Below, piece after piece: positions 1 through 12,500 of a stretch of 64,000 nucleotides of DNA. Below the pieces are notes generated by a model. That model was not told the DNA's origin. It saw only the letters and a list, made by a program, of their open reading frames with translations, and searched no databases. The position numbers and the translations under genes are program-made. The stretch's first letter is position 1. Every line of letters starts with the position of its first letter. Source of the stretch: Tubiluchus corallicola (Eukaryota; Priapulida; Priapulimorpha; Priapulimorphida; Tubiluchidae); NCBI GenBank assembly GCA_030141605.1, contig JAQGDQ010002371.1:442547-506546 (forward strand), read 5' to 3'.

Positions 1-6
1 TTTCAG

Positions 7-122
7 TGAATGAGCCAAGAACAAAGTGTGCATTATCAATGCTATGGCTGTTGTCCAATGATGTTAAGAAAGAGCCTAGCAAGGAAACCTTTGCTTTGTG
101 CAAAGATGTGATAAGATCATGA
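7..122 (+). CDS. Probable terminal exon of an upstream gene (unidentified)
   Basis: The window opens with TTTCAG, a good splice acceptor. It is followed by a 38-codon open stretch (phase 2 start, codons from base 9) that ends in TGA at 120-122. The peptide contains the runs NEPRTKCALSMLWLL and KKEPSKETFALCKDVIRS, which look like an ordinary helical protein C-terminus. I do not recognise the family. No start codon is expected because the exon continues leftwards outside the window. No clear AATAAA signal was noted just downstream, which weakens the call. It could be a chance open stretch. Confidence 0.35.
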
Positions 123-2786
123 AAGCTTACAAAAAACTCTAAAATCTCAGACAAGTCGGTTACTTAGTGTACAGAGTTCAATTTTAGTTTGTTAAGATAA
201 TTATTTTGTTGCTTCGTTGGGTTTAATTCAAATTACTATTACCATAGCAACTGTTTTTTATTACTTTGTGGCACCGAGATTCATAAAAAAGGAAAAAATA
301 ATAATAATAACTATTATTATAGAAATATGAATGATATTACAGAAACTGTACATCCTTACTACTTGTTTCAAATTATTGCAAGTTTTACTAAAACATCACA
401 TATTGCTACAGAATTTTTTTTTTAAATTGAGTATCCAAATGTTTACAAAGGGGTTTACAGTCACGTGGTCTTGTGCATACGTTTCTTGTGAATGGCTCCT
501 GACTGCCTGAATTTGCTTAGATGGGTAACTTAATTCACCACACTGATTCTGGCTGTTTAACTGTCTGTTTACAGTAATCCCAACATGGCTAAAATACTTT
601 GGCCATTTCAGTGGCTCATCTTAGGAGGATATCCTTGATCAGCCAGGCTCCCGTCATGCCACAAATGTCAACTTTAAGTAGACCCTGCATTTAAATGCTG
701 GATTTTGGCTTCTAGAGTATTTCTTTATGAACAGGGCGACCGAATGGTTGCAGAATAATGTTTGTTTCAAGAAAATGAGTGGATTAGCTTACGTTAGGTA
801 TTACTTGCCACAATGCATGGCAGTTTCGCGGCAAGGGTGGCAAAGAATCGGAAAAAACTGACCATTTCACTTTTTGGCTGTACATTGTCAACAAATATCC
901 GATTCATGAAACACATGCCATGAAATGCTGTGTAATTTGTTTAATAAGTGTGCCACAATTTTCTATTTATAAGTTTACTGATAGAAGAATAAAATAGATA
1001 AAACAGCAAATAAAGTTTTAGTGTGAAAATTATAGTTCTTTTGCGATGATAAAAGTTATGAAGAAATCTGTAACAACAAAATACACTGTGGGACGAAACT
1101 TAAAGGAAGACCGGACGATTGTTCAGACTTAATCTCATGTTAATTTACTGTCCAAAATATACAATTTCTTGCCTACAAAAGTTAACAATTGTTCCTTATA
1201 TTTGAATAATTGGCTTAGAAAGTTAATTAACGGCAACCGCACACAGCTATTGCTTACGTCAGAAACTAACACACAGTTTGTGCAATGGCAGGCGTCTTCC
1301 CTTGCGCATCAAGCCCATTTGCATAAGTGTTACAATACTATTTAAACGCATGATGTCCCGAAAAGGGCTTTACATCATGTGACATCAGAAACTAACACTG
1401 CAGTTCATGTGATCATGCTTATCACGGTTCCGCCTTCTATTTGTTGGCCACGCGAATGTGACAAAAAGGCGCCGCTGCCAATCTTAGTAGATTCATTGAG
1501 CCGCACGTAGCTTTGAAAGTTTAAGGAAATTTGAGTATCCTAGGTAATTATTATTTAATCTAAGCTTTGATTTAAAAAAAAGCTTTTGTAGTTTTCAAAT
1601 TTTCGAGTATTCTTTATTGTGAACTAATGCTTACACAATCATCCGGTTGTACTTTAAATATCGGCAACAGAATTGAACCTCAACTCATTTTCACTTCATT
1701 TTAAAAAATGAATCAAATCCGAATCTCACATTTTTGTAATTTCCGAAACTGAATCAAATCCGAATCTTCAATTCACTTAAATTCTAATATCAGAGTGAAA
1801 TCCAAAAATTTTAGCTTGATGTAAGTTCGTTTTGGCATCCGTGCATTGTTAGATGCAATAGATTTTATTTGTTGAAATTAATGATCTTGCCAAAACACAA
1901 TAAAGTTTTTAAATCCAGATTTTGTTTTAGCCTTGTCTATGTTCAGCTTGCTTAGATTTTTATTTATTTATCTTAAAATGTGTTCGTACTATGTACAAAG
2001 AATTCCAAAAACTTTTGGTGTATTAAATTACGAATGCATTTTCTTATTCAAAACGAAATCTTGCGCAAGTTGCACCATTGTCGCATAAGACGCGAAAATA
2101 GGACTACCACGTGTATCAACATCCTGGAAGTGGCGACAGATACATGCATACATACATTACATAGACGTTTATTTTCTCCAATAAACATATCACAGATGGA
2201 TAGACAAATACACAGACGGGGCGATAATTCTACAGTTGCCAATTTCGTTGGGGCAACTATAATAATTTCTCAGTCGTCAGTTCATAATAATAACTAACAC
2301 CATACTCGAGTCATGCTCATACGTATAGCCTATGATAGGACTAGTCCTAAGCCACTGTCAAATTTTTAATGAAGCGACCGCAAAATTAATTACTTTCGAA
2401 ACATAATACTGTAGTAGTATATTTACCCTTTTCGCTCAAGTTTCTTGGCGCAAAGTTTAAATTTAATGATTTTCCACTTTCACTTTCTTTACCGGGCTAT
2501 TTTTGACGAATGACTCAGTCAGCTTACAGAGTGACGTAAACTTTCAATGGGCAAAATCTTGCGTTATGCATATCCATGGTCAGAGCTCATGTGACCCAAT
2601 GAAGGACGAACTTTGATTTAACAATAATTAGGAACTAAGTTTCTAACACGCAAAATCAACGAATCATATTACAACATTTTTATTTAAAAAAATCAGCCTT
2701 TCTGATGAAATCCGCATCAAGTCTACTTTGCATCCCCTATGTTATCACTGTGAGTAAAATAACACCAAAATGAACTCGCTGAGGAG
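123..2786. other. Intergenic, no gene recognised
   Basis: AT-rich sequence with no ORF resembling a known protein. A short local duplication of the phrase AATCAAATCCGAATC occurs near 1710-1765. The small ORFs near 1980-2297 and on the opposite strand show no family likeness. Confidence 0.5.
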
Positions 2787-3153
2787 TAGAGGTGAGCACC
2801 AAACGTTCGAGTTTGATTCGAACTTAAAATTATAGATTCGAATAATTCAGCACTTCAGTCATATGCGTTCTATTTCATTAAAATGTTTGAAACAGCATCA
2901 ATTAACACAATTTAGCTGCAGTTTTTGTGCAAAATTTTCAACAGAATAATAGTGGTTTTGCTGCACAACAAAATCAAGTAATATGCATAATGTAAGACCA
3001 CTTTTTACTTCAGCTTCAAAAACTTGTTCGAAAATCTTTCAAACTCTTTCATAATTCGATTCGAATTTGAAATACTGATATTTGGTTCAACTCGAATTCA
3101 AAAGTCACGAATTTGACTCGAATTTGCTTTCTAGTAGAAAATGCTCACCCCTA
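2787..3153. mobile_element. MITE-like element, copy 1 (GGTGAGCA termini)
   Basis: About 367 bp bounded by TAGAGGTGAGCA on the left and TGCTCACCCCTA on the right, which are imperfect terminal inverted repeats. It is non-coding. The interior contains several TTCGAATTCGA-like stretches. A second, diverged copy in the same orientation starts about 40 bp after this one ends. No clean target-site duplication could be fixed by eye. Confidence 0.6.
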
Positions 3154-3195
3154 AGTCTGAGGAGTGGCAAAAATTCAGTCGATCAGATTACATGG

Positions 3196-3529
3196 CAGGG
3201 ATGAACATCAAACGTTCGAATCGAATGAGTTTTTTTATTGCAAATTTGATTTGAACCTAAATTATAGATTTGAATAGCTCAACACTTCAGCCCCATACGT
3301 TTCTTTATCAATAAAATGTTTGAAACAGCATGCAATTAGCACAATTGAGCTTGCAGTTTTTGTGCAAAAATTTTAGCAAACTAATAGTGGTTTTACTGCA
3401 AAACAAAATCAATTAATATGCATGATCTTTGTAAAACCGCTTTTCACTACTGATCCGAAAAATTGTTCAAAAATGTTTCAAACTGAATTCGAATTTTAAA
3501 TAGTGAAAGGTAGAAAATGCTTATTCCTA
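3196..3529. mobile_element. MITE-like element, copy 2 (diverged)
   Basis: Same order of blocks as the element just to the left (CAAACGTTCGA, AAAATGTTTGAAACAGCAT, CAGTTTTTGTGCAAA, AATAGTGGTTTT), ending in AAATGCTTATTCCT. It is more diverged and internally shorter. The adjacent pair could be two insertions or a local tandem duplication. Confidence 0.55.
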
Positions 3530-3866
3530 TTACACAGCTTGTCGTTTTTGACAAGTTGACAACCAAAATAATGCTTCATAGTAGTAGTAATAAAATTTTA
3601 TTTTCGGTCAGCTAGTAGTAATTTAACATGAAACATTAGCTAAAACACTATTATTACTCCACTGATAATTAGTAGTTAAAATTTTAGCAAAGTCTTAATA
3701 TGGCTCAGAGCAGATATATATCTATGGTCACAACGATGGTCTCAACTGTGCAACAAAGGTTGCTTGTTGCTTACAATGAATTTCTAGGTGTTGGGAGCAA
3801 AATACAGCAGTAGCCCGAGTAAAGAGTAGAACGCGTCGTACATGGGCTAGCCTCCAAGTAAGACGC

Positions 3867-4502
3867 GTCGTACATGGGCTGCCCAAGTAGGACACTAGAG
3901 ACAGGTCACGAATTGAGTCCTTAACCGTACTGGCAGCGTCCGTTGTCTTTGTGTATTTAATAATAATAAAACATCAATACACGTAATGAATAATGAATAT
4001 ATACATATAATGAATAATTTATTATACATTTGATAAAATAAAAGAATCTTATTTGTGCAAGAAGAATGGCCAATATTAAATTTGGCTTCGATATTAATCT
4101 TTTTGAAGTGAAATAAGCCCGCTTTCTAGGCGATTCCAACATCTGCTTAACATAATTATCATTTATTATTTTGTCTTGCTTCACAGACAGGTGATCCGTT
4201 TTACTACCTCTTGGGAAAATAATTGTTTTCTACTATGTAAACGGGCTAGCAAGCTATGTGCACTACATAGTTTCTCTCTTTAAAGCATTAGATACTTAGG
4301 TTAATGTTAGGATGATATTAATGGAGCTAATAATAATGATGATATTATTGCAAACAATACATTTTTAAATCGTCAAGGACTATTCATCGTTATTATAAAG
4401 TTACTTTTTTCTAAAACAAATTTAGTTTTATGTTTATTATGTCGTAATTCTCGATTCTCGACAGAAATCGCCAGTGCCCAACTTGGGCTGCCCATGTACG
4501 AC
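3867..4502. repeat. Inverted-repeat bounded segment
   Basis: A 21-base block (GTCGTACATGGGCTGCCCAAG) at 3867-3887 returns inverted, with one mismatch, at 4482-4502. The left copy is preceded by a partial tandem copy of the same block (GCGTCGTACATGGGCTAGCC, about 3827-3846). The ~590 bp between them is AT-rich and non-coding. This is consistent with a small non-autonomous DNA transposon, but no target duplication was identified. Confidence 0.4.
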
Positions 4503-5424
4503 ACTGCTTTTCTGCAAATTTTACACGTGGGGCTTAACGAAAGTGTCTTACCTCGGCTAACTTCGTACTCGGCGCCCTACATAAGGACTTGAAAAGCGAG
4601 AGCGGCAAAAACTAAAGAAGTTTGTTTCACGAAATTCGACAAAAATTCTCGCAATGTGTGATATGTTTTCGTTTCAAACGTTTTTAAGGTACATAAACTA
4701 CGTTAAAGGAAAAGCTACAGGTCTCGGGAAATTGAGCTTATTTTGGACAAGCATGAGAAAGTTGCAGCAGTAAAACTGTGAAAAACGCCTCCTGTAATTA
4801 GTAAAATCAATTAACTTCTTCACGACCGTGGGATTTTATTGCATTCAGCATGGGTTCATGAAAAACCGTTCTCACCAAGCAACGACTGCATTGTAATTAT
4901 TTTCATTTTTGTATATCTCACACAATGGCCATTCATACAAAATCAAATTGAAACGCATTGCATTTTTTAATTACTATTAATTATTATTAATTAGTATTAA
5001 AAATCGATTTTTGGAAATCAAATTGAGAAAACTTTTCAGCTATTACATTGTTTTGCACAATAACAACGTACAACGTCACTTGCTTGAAATCCACTAATTA
5101 ATGCAGAACAATACACGGATACACCTTGGCCTCAATTCTACTGTATTTTGAAGGAAAAAAATTGTTGCCATAGATGAGACGACCTTAGTTGAATAGTTGT
5201 GTTTCTGTTTGGAGTACCAACAGTTAGTTGCCATGTCAACAAAGTTATTGGACTAGTCTTTCTGCTGCCATACATGTGCAATGATGCTCCAACAATTATT
5301 GTAGTGTATTATATATTATAGATTTCCTTTTCATAGTAGCTTATATAACGGATAAATTTAGAGAATTGTAAAAGCACAATATTCTTAATAAAATTTCCTG
5401 TAACCATAAAGAAACTTTTAAAAA

Positions 5425-6375
5425 CAGTATATTATTTCTTCAACATTAATTGAGGTATTGAAAATATTGTGAACATGTTCCTACAACTTTGCCAACTGAC
5501 ATCAATGTGCTATTTTTGTCATACAAGAGTTCAAGTACAGGCATGAGTTCACTTAACCAACGTAGCTTATGTCGCTACATAACCAAGCACTTAATTACAC
5601 CAATGTAATCAAGCGCTTGGCATAAGGGCCAAGCAATTGTTTTTGCTAGTCTGTGTAATACCTACACAGGTATATTTTTGCAAGGTTTGGTATAATTTAG
5701 TTATTAGTTGGGTGAGACTCTGAAGCTGTAAAATCTCAAAACACATTCAAACCTGCAGTTTTAATGAGCTATGATACAGCAGAAATACTACGATTCTAGA
5801 ATACTAATGCTCCAAGATTTGGGTCCCGGATGATTGGGCCTGTTTTTTACTTATAGAGCCAAGGTCACCGTTTAAAATTTTGTCTAACTGTTTTTGGTGA
5901 GCTGTTTGAATAGAATGAAAGTGGCACCTGTAGGAAAAATTGGTTCAAATGGAAAAATAGGAAAAAATGGCACAAAAGTTTTTTCGATGCAAATAACTTC
6001 TATAATAAAACTAGAATGCTCATAGTAGGAAACTCGTCTCTGCCAGTGTTCAACAATTCTAAACATTTTTGTCTGATCCTTTTGATAGAAAATACATAAA
6101 ACAAAGAAAAACAAACATGCAAAAATATACCTGTATAGGTATTACACAGACTAGCAAAAACAATTGCTTGGCCCTTATGCCAAGCGCTTGATTACATTGG
6201 TGTAATTAAGTGCTTGGTTATGTAGCGACATAAGCTACGTTGGTTAAGTGAACTCATGCCTGTGCTTGAACTCTTGTATGACAAAAATCGCACATTGATG
6301 TCAGTTGGCAAAATTGTAGGAACATGTTCACAATATTTTCAATACCTCAATTGATCTTGAAGAAATAATATACTG
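5425..6375. mobile_element. 951-bp palindromic MITE with ~258-bp terminal inverted repeats
   Basis: Bases 5425-5682 and 6118-6375 are near-perfect inverted copies, starting CAGTATATTATTTCTTC and ending GAAGAAATAATATACTG. The core (5683-6117) carries a segment near 5930-6110 that is homologous to the interior of the repeat family at 27000 and 40060. No transposase is present. It lies directly upstream of the first recognisable BBS12 exon and may sit in that gene's first intron or promoter. Confidence 0.75.
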
Positions 6376-6505
6376 ATTAGTGAAGCCACTGACTGGAAGT
6401 TGTGGAGGCAGTGACCATAGGAAGGTTGTGATTGGTAGACTATAGCCTTGAGATCTGTTCAATTAATTTAATTTAATCAGCAAGTTAATTAAATTATTTT
6501 TTTAG

Positions 6506-9500
6506 TGTCAAATGCATTACCGATGACAACCAATGCCACTTCATCAAGTGCCCGGCTCAACTACTAGAAAACATACATTTGAAGGTACAATTAAAACTAA
6601 AACTGTGATTATGTATTTTAACATATTTTTGATATTAGGCTTACAGTTACTGAACTAAACTAATGATTTTTTTGTTTTAAGGACCCTAGTATGGAATTAC
6701 TCAACTCTGCTGTTCAGGCACATCATAAGATGTATGGCTCTTCAACAACAACTTTACTGTTTATGGCTAATGCGTGGGTCCACTCTGCATTTGAATTAGT
6801 AAAAAAGGTTTGCTTTAAAAATTTGAAGCCTTTTAAATTGTATCAGTCTTAAAAAGTCAGGATGTACCGGATCCGGATTCCGGACTCCAAGATCCAACAT
6901 TTTTTATGGATCCGATCCAGATCTGGCAGAAATGTTCATTAAACTTTGCACAGTGTGTATTTCTAGTTTTCTATGTATAAAATTATCGATTGTGAAAAAA
7001 AATTAGAGCAGGTAAGAAAAATTGTACATGACATTTTAGTTACCCAAATAGTCTTAAGTTTTTTAAAGACTTTGAAGGATTCATATTAAAATCTTCAGAA
7101 ATTCATTAGTTTTTATGCCACCATGCTTGTAGCGCTAGCGCTACCAGCAATTCTCATGTCGTGGTTCTTTGTTGCAAGTAGCATGCAAAGATAGTGCTAC
7201 TGCTACAAAAATGCTTGCTAAAATTCCAGTAAGCTTTTACTTTTACTTCGAGTAAGAGCATAGTTTGGCGGTTTTTTAGTTTAACCAGAACTGGATCCAG
7301 TACATACAGCCGTGGATCCGATGTATCCCTATGGAAAAGCAAACATGTTACTATGAAGTCTGTATCTTAGTTTGGCAAATACACTAAAATCTAAAATTCC
7401 AAAATTTAATTCAAATTATGTTAATTTAAAAAAAGTACTGTTGCATAACATTTGGCTTGTAAGTATGATTTGCTTTGCATATGCACTTTTGCAAGCAGTG
7501 CTTTGTGTTGACAATGAGTAATGTACTAGTCTATATACTGCTAATGTACCTGGTAATTAATTACTTGTGTAGACAATTAGGTAATTGTGACACTTTGTCT
7601 AAAGTCAGTATTCAAAAAATTCTATATAAACATTCCTGCAAGAAGGTGGACTTTCTGTAATTTCAGATTTAAACTACAGGTGCAAATCTCCTTTACTCAG
7701 CACTTTTGCAGTTGTATTCCAGACATCTAGAATAGAGCATCACACATTGCCAACACAAAACATTGTTTTTTTAATTAATATAATCTTGATTAAATTTTTG
7801 AAATAAATAGGTTCTAGCTTTTATGATATTTGGCTATATTTATTTGTTTATTTTTTTGTATTAGGGAATACCAAGAACTATTATTACTGAACTGATGAAC
7901 GGGTGTCTTGAATGTTGTCTTGAGCAATTGTCTGCTGTCAGTATCAAGGCATCACTTTTCCTTCAGTCACCATCGTTAAGCAGCTGTCATGAACTCAAAA
8001 TGCCTGCAGCAGATTTAATGAGACAGGCTGACTGTGTAAAATGTTTGCATAGCAATGGACTTTGTGAAGATAAACTTGAGGAAGTTGACGATATTAGTGA
8101 TATCTTTTGGTGTTTTGATAAATCTAACATAGAAATTTCAAATTGTGAACATTCAGCGTTTTCCTGTGAAGATAAAATCGATGTACTAGGTAACAACTTT
8201 GTTTTAACTAATCCATTTAACAGAAATGCTGGTCTGGATCTGGATTCCACAAATACAAATTATGAACTGTCGAATTTTCATAATATTACCAGTATGCAAT
8301 CTTATGAAAGTAAGTCTGGTGGCAGTAGTGAGGCTATTGCACATGAAAATTTATCAGATACAAACACATTTACTAAATACAAGGAAATACTTTCTGCACA
8401 ATTTCCATCTGTTAGTAGTAAAAATAAAAGGTCGAAACAGGGGCTGTCTAATGGTGCAGACACTGGAATTCCTACAACTTGTGCTACCAAACCAAATGTA
8501 CTTAATCCCTTGACTATATCACCTGAAAACAAAATAATTGATGACCATTCAGGATATACTAATGCTAAAAACAGTGATACTGGTAGATTTGCCAACAACA
8601 TTAAGGTTGATAGATCAGTATTCAACTTAAGTGCTTGCAAAAGACATGTACTTACTAAAAGCAGACATTTTTATACGCTTAATACCATGCGTAATAGTCG
8701 GTTTAGTGATGGGAACTCTGTGAAGACGAGTGGAGAAAAAACTTCTAGTTATCTTACCACATGCAAGCCAGATCGCAGTCTCGAAGTACCAAATGCTTCC
8801 ATGTGTTTCACTTGTAAACAAAACAGCAGCAGTGCACAAACTGATGAGAACAGTGGCAGAGTAATTTCTGCTTGTGAAAAGATTGCATACGGATTAAGTC
8901 ACAGTAATGAGGACATGATGAAACTTGCTTTGGATTGTTGGAAGAGACAAGCACAGATGCAGCATGTTTCAAAATGTCACTTGCCCAGGTATTATAGCCT
9001 TGTGTTTACCTGTTTTATGATTATTTTTAGTATTTATTAACCAACTTTGTTTAGTAGGATATGCATATTCACCTATTTAACTAATTAATGTTAAACTTTT
9101 GATATATGTACAATAATACTTGTACATATCCATATCCTAACTTGATATTTTTTGCAGATTGAACACTGCAAGAGTATACACATGCAGCATTGCTGGCCTA
9201 CCACACTGGAAAAGTACAGTTGTCCAAGGAATATTATTAAAAGTAAACTCGGATACTGCATGCATGCTGTCCTGTAATTTTCCTCGAGTTTACAGAGCGT
9301 TGGTATGAAATATAACACTTACATAGCTCACTTTATAAGTTTTACCTGCTGAAATCATTGTGTTAAGATAGAACATACCTTGTAGAATTTTTTAACATTA
9401 TCTGTTTGGTAGAGGACAGATTTCAGATATTGAAGCAGCATGAAATGTGCCCTCTGCTGCTACTGCACATATGAATATATAACCTCATTTTTATTTTGTG

Positions 9501-12500
9501 ATCTGACAATTTTGTTATGTATTACTTATTGACTGAACTGGTAATGGAAATCTGCTTTATTGGAATTTGATTAAAAGCATTTATACTTTTATGTGTATTC
9601 TAATTACACGTTGTTTCTTGCTTCTTTTCAGCTTGTTGGAGGAAGCATAAACGAAAAATTTCACCACACTGGCTATCAGCCAAATGTCGAACCTTCTTCT
9701 ATATCTTATACTGCCAGTCATACAAATTTGCAATCACAATGGTTTTGTGAAATCACTACAGTATTAAAGGAGGTAATTAAAAAAAAACAAGGGAAGAGAA
9801 AGAAAAATGTGACCCTGCATTTCCTTGTTTTTTAATTGTGGGATCTTAATTCTTTCTTACTATTTTTGTCATTAAGAATAAATTTGTGTTATTAAAAGAG
9901 GTAATTTTTATCTCTAGGATTTTTGTGCATAACCTGTGAATATAATGTAATTGCAGTATAAATTGAAAATTGTTACGCATAATTGGATTTTGCTTAAAAT
10001 GTTTGGTTGTTTTAAACAACCATTTCGAATAATAGTCCAATTCTTTTCTTGTAGAAGTTCATTACTCTGCTGATAGTGAAAGGTGAAGTAGATGCAAATG
10101 TACAAGATTTCTGCAACCAGAACAATATAACAGTTATCCAATCTGTGCCTTGGAAAGCCTTAGAAGCCCTTTCTGCCACTACTGGCATTGCAGTCCTATC
10201 ATATCTGACCGACTGCTTTAATGTATGTATTTCTGTGTGTTTTCTTTTTTCCTCATGGTACAGTTTTCACATTTTATGAAAAGTTTATTAAGTATGTGAT
10301 AAGTTTATTAATAATATTGAACAATATAAATGTATTTTTCAGGAGTTTGTGGATAATGTCCATGTTGAATTATGGGATAATGACCAATGGGGAACAGCTG
10401 AATGCAGCTATGCCTGCGTGGCTGTTGGATGTGATGTTCAGGTATTTAACACATGCACTTTTTGTAAACTCCAAATATTGTACAAATGGTATGAATCTTT
10501 AAAAAGTTAGAAAATTACTAAATGGCCATAGCAATTTTTATAATACAGTTAGCTGATCAGTACAGTTTTATAGTACAGTTAGCCTTTTCTGACCATGACT
10601 ATAGCATAGAAATTTCTTGGCAACTTCACAGGCAGTGGACTTTGTGACCCATTCAAATTCATTTTAAATTTTCAAAACTCTAAGCATCTAGTCAATGTGC
10701 TATTTTGGAAAGCAGTATTACCAATGACAATGTGTCTTGATCGTATGTATAGTTTCTCAGAAAAGTTTGTTTTTATTTTTAATCTGTTTGTGTTTCATTA
10801 GACTCATCATATAACCACTGAAATAATGTGTACATTCGAAACAGTTTACTGCTCGTGTAAGCACAATTTTTGATACCACCAAAAGTGTATCACAAAGTTT
10901 GTACAAAGTTTTTATGTACAAATTGTGCAGACCATTTCTCGTGGATTACAACATAACACGAGTGAAAGTACTTGTCTCATTGGTAGACAACAAACTATAT
11001 TGTTGTTAGTAGCTGTAATAGAAATAATAGTAATGACAAGGATTATGAGTATGACTACCTGATAGGCTTCATGATATTTCAGACTGCTGTGATATGCTAT
11101 CCTTCTGCTTCAGCTTTAGAGCTTCAAGAAGAGTCATTCTGGCATTGTGTCAATCGCATAAGAAATGTCAGCACAAGTGGTATATTGTTGCCAGGTGGTG
11201 GCCAGGCAGAGAAAACTTGCATTAATGTTTTGCAAAAGCTACAAGGTAAATTTTTCGAAAACGTTATGCCACTTTAAAAACTTTTTTACTTCATGCAGGG
11301 AGTTTTCTTAGTTTTGGTTTATTTCATATTTACACTTAATATGCAGTGTTCCAGAATAACATCAAGGCTCTGTAATATTGTTGAAATTGAAATTGAATAA
11401 TTTATTCTTTTCTAAAATCCAACAATTTACATTAAATTTGTAATATGAACTTGGGAAACAGGAGGGGCAGCAAAGGGATCATATTGTAACATTTTGACTA
11501 CTTGGTGCAAAATTTCATAATTTTACACTTTCTTTTAAAATAACAAACGTAAATAATAAAAAACAAAACAGCCAATGAATACAAATGCCAGTGCAAAACA
11601 AAATCATGCAAGTAAAGGCATCAAAAGTCAAATGATAATAATGACTTGCATTTTAGTGGCTGAAATGATGAAACCGAATCAAACTGCCGAATCGGTTTGT
11701 TTGATTTTGCTCAGCAATGACATTTTACCCCTCCTGTTTGTCTCACTTCGACTAGCAGCTCTTGCGCGATGGACCCGATTCGTTAATTAACACAGTTAAC
11801 ATTCTGCGATATTGGAAATCAACCGTTTCTTTATTTATTTCTCCAAAGCGATGGTACCGCGAGTCACCAAAGTTGGTGGGTAGTCACCTGAGGGTGGGAG
11901 ACAGAAGTGATATGTGCAAAAGTGTTAAAATGGGGTTTGGTCAATAACTCCATAAGTATACAAGCTAGAATAAAGAAACTTGCAGGGTAGGCACCTAACT
12001 AAGGTAGACACAGAGCGGTATGGGAATGGTGACCTCTGGGTTAAACTTCACAGCAGTAGGACCCAAAATGTGAAAATTAGGGCAACTGACTTTGTCGCTC
12101 AACACCACTGACAGTATTGATTAGAAGCCTATGTTATTGCCTTATGGGTAAGCTGTCGAGCATAGATATGTGCTAAGAAAATTTTGAAAAGTGCTGTGAC
12201 CAGGTCATGTGATATAGGCGACAGTGTTAAAATAGGGTCGCAGAAAAATGGATTTTCTAGGTAATCAAGCATGGAGAATTCAGCAATAGCAAAATTATGA
12301 TCTTGAGATCACAAAAATCAAGTCAGCAAAGATTTTTCACAGTCAGCACTTGCAGTTTTGGTCACAATTCAGAATCTTAACCCTTTCACTATGGAAGGCG
12401 GTACAGTGCCTCCTATGTTTTTCATGCAAAGGACGAAAGGCGATAGACTGCCGCCCAAGCTCAGCACTAAGCGCAGTCACACAGATCTGTTTATTTCAGT

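Noticed and set aside
6376-6450. Upstream BBS12 exon reading VKPLTGSCGGSDHRKVVIG
   Set aside because: It looks somewhat like the LGP...K.I region, but its reading phase does not join the exon at 6506 and that exon already supplies the KCITDD match.
12370-12400. piggyBac-like TTAACCCTTT terminus
   Set aside because: No matching inverted end with TTAA in the right orientation.
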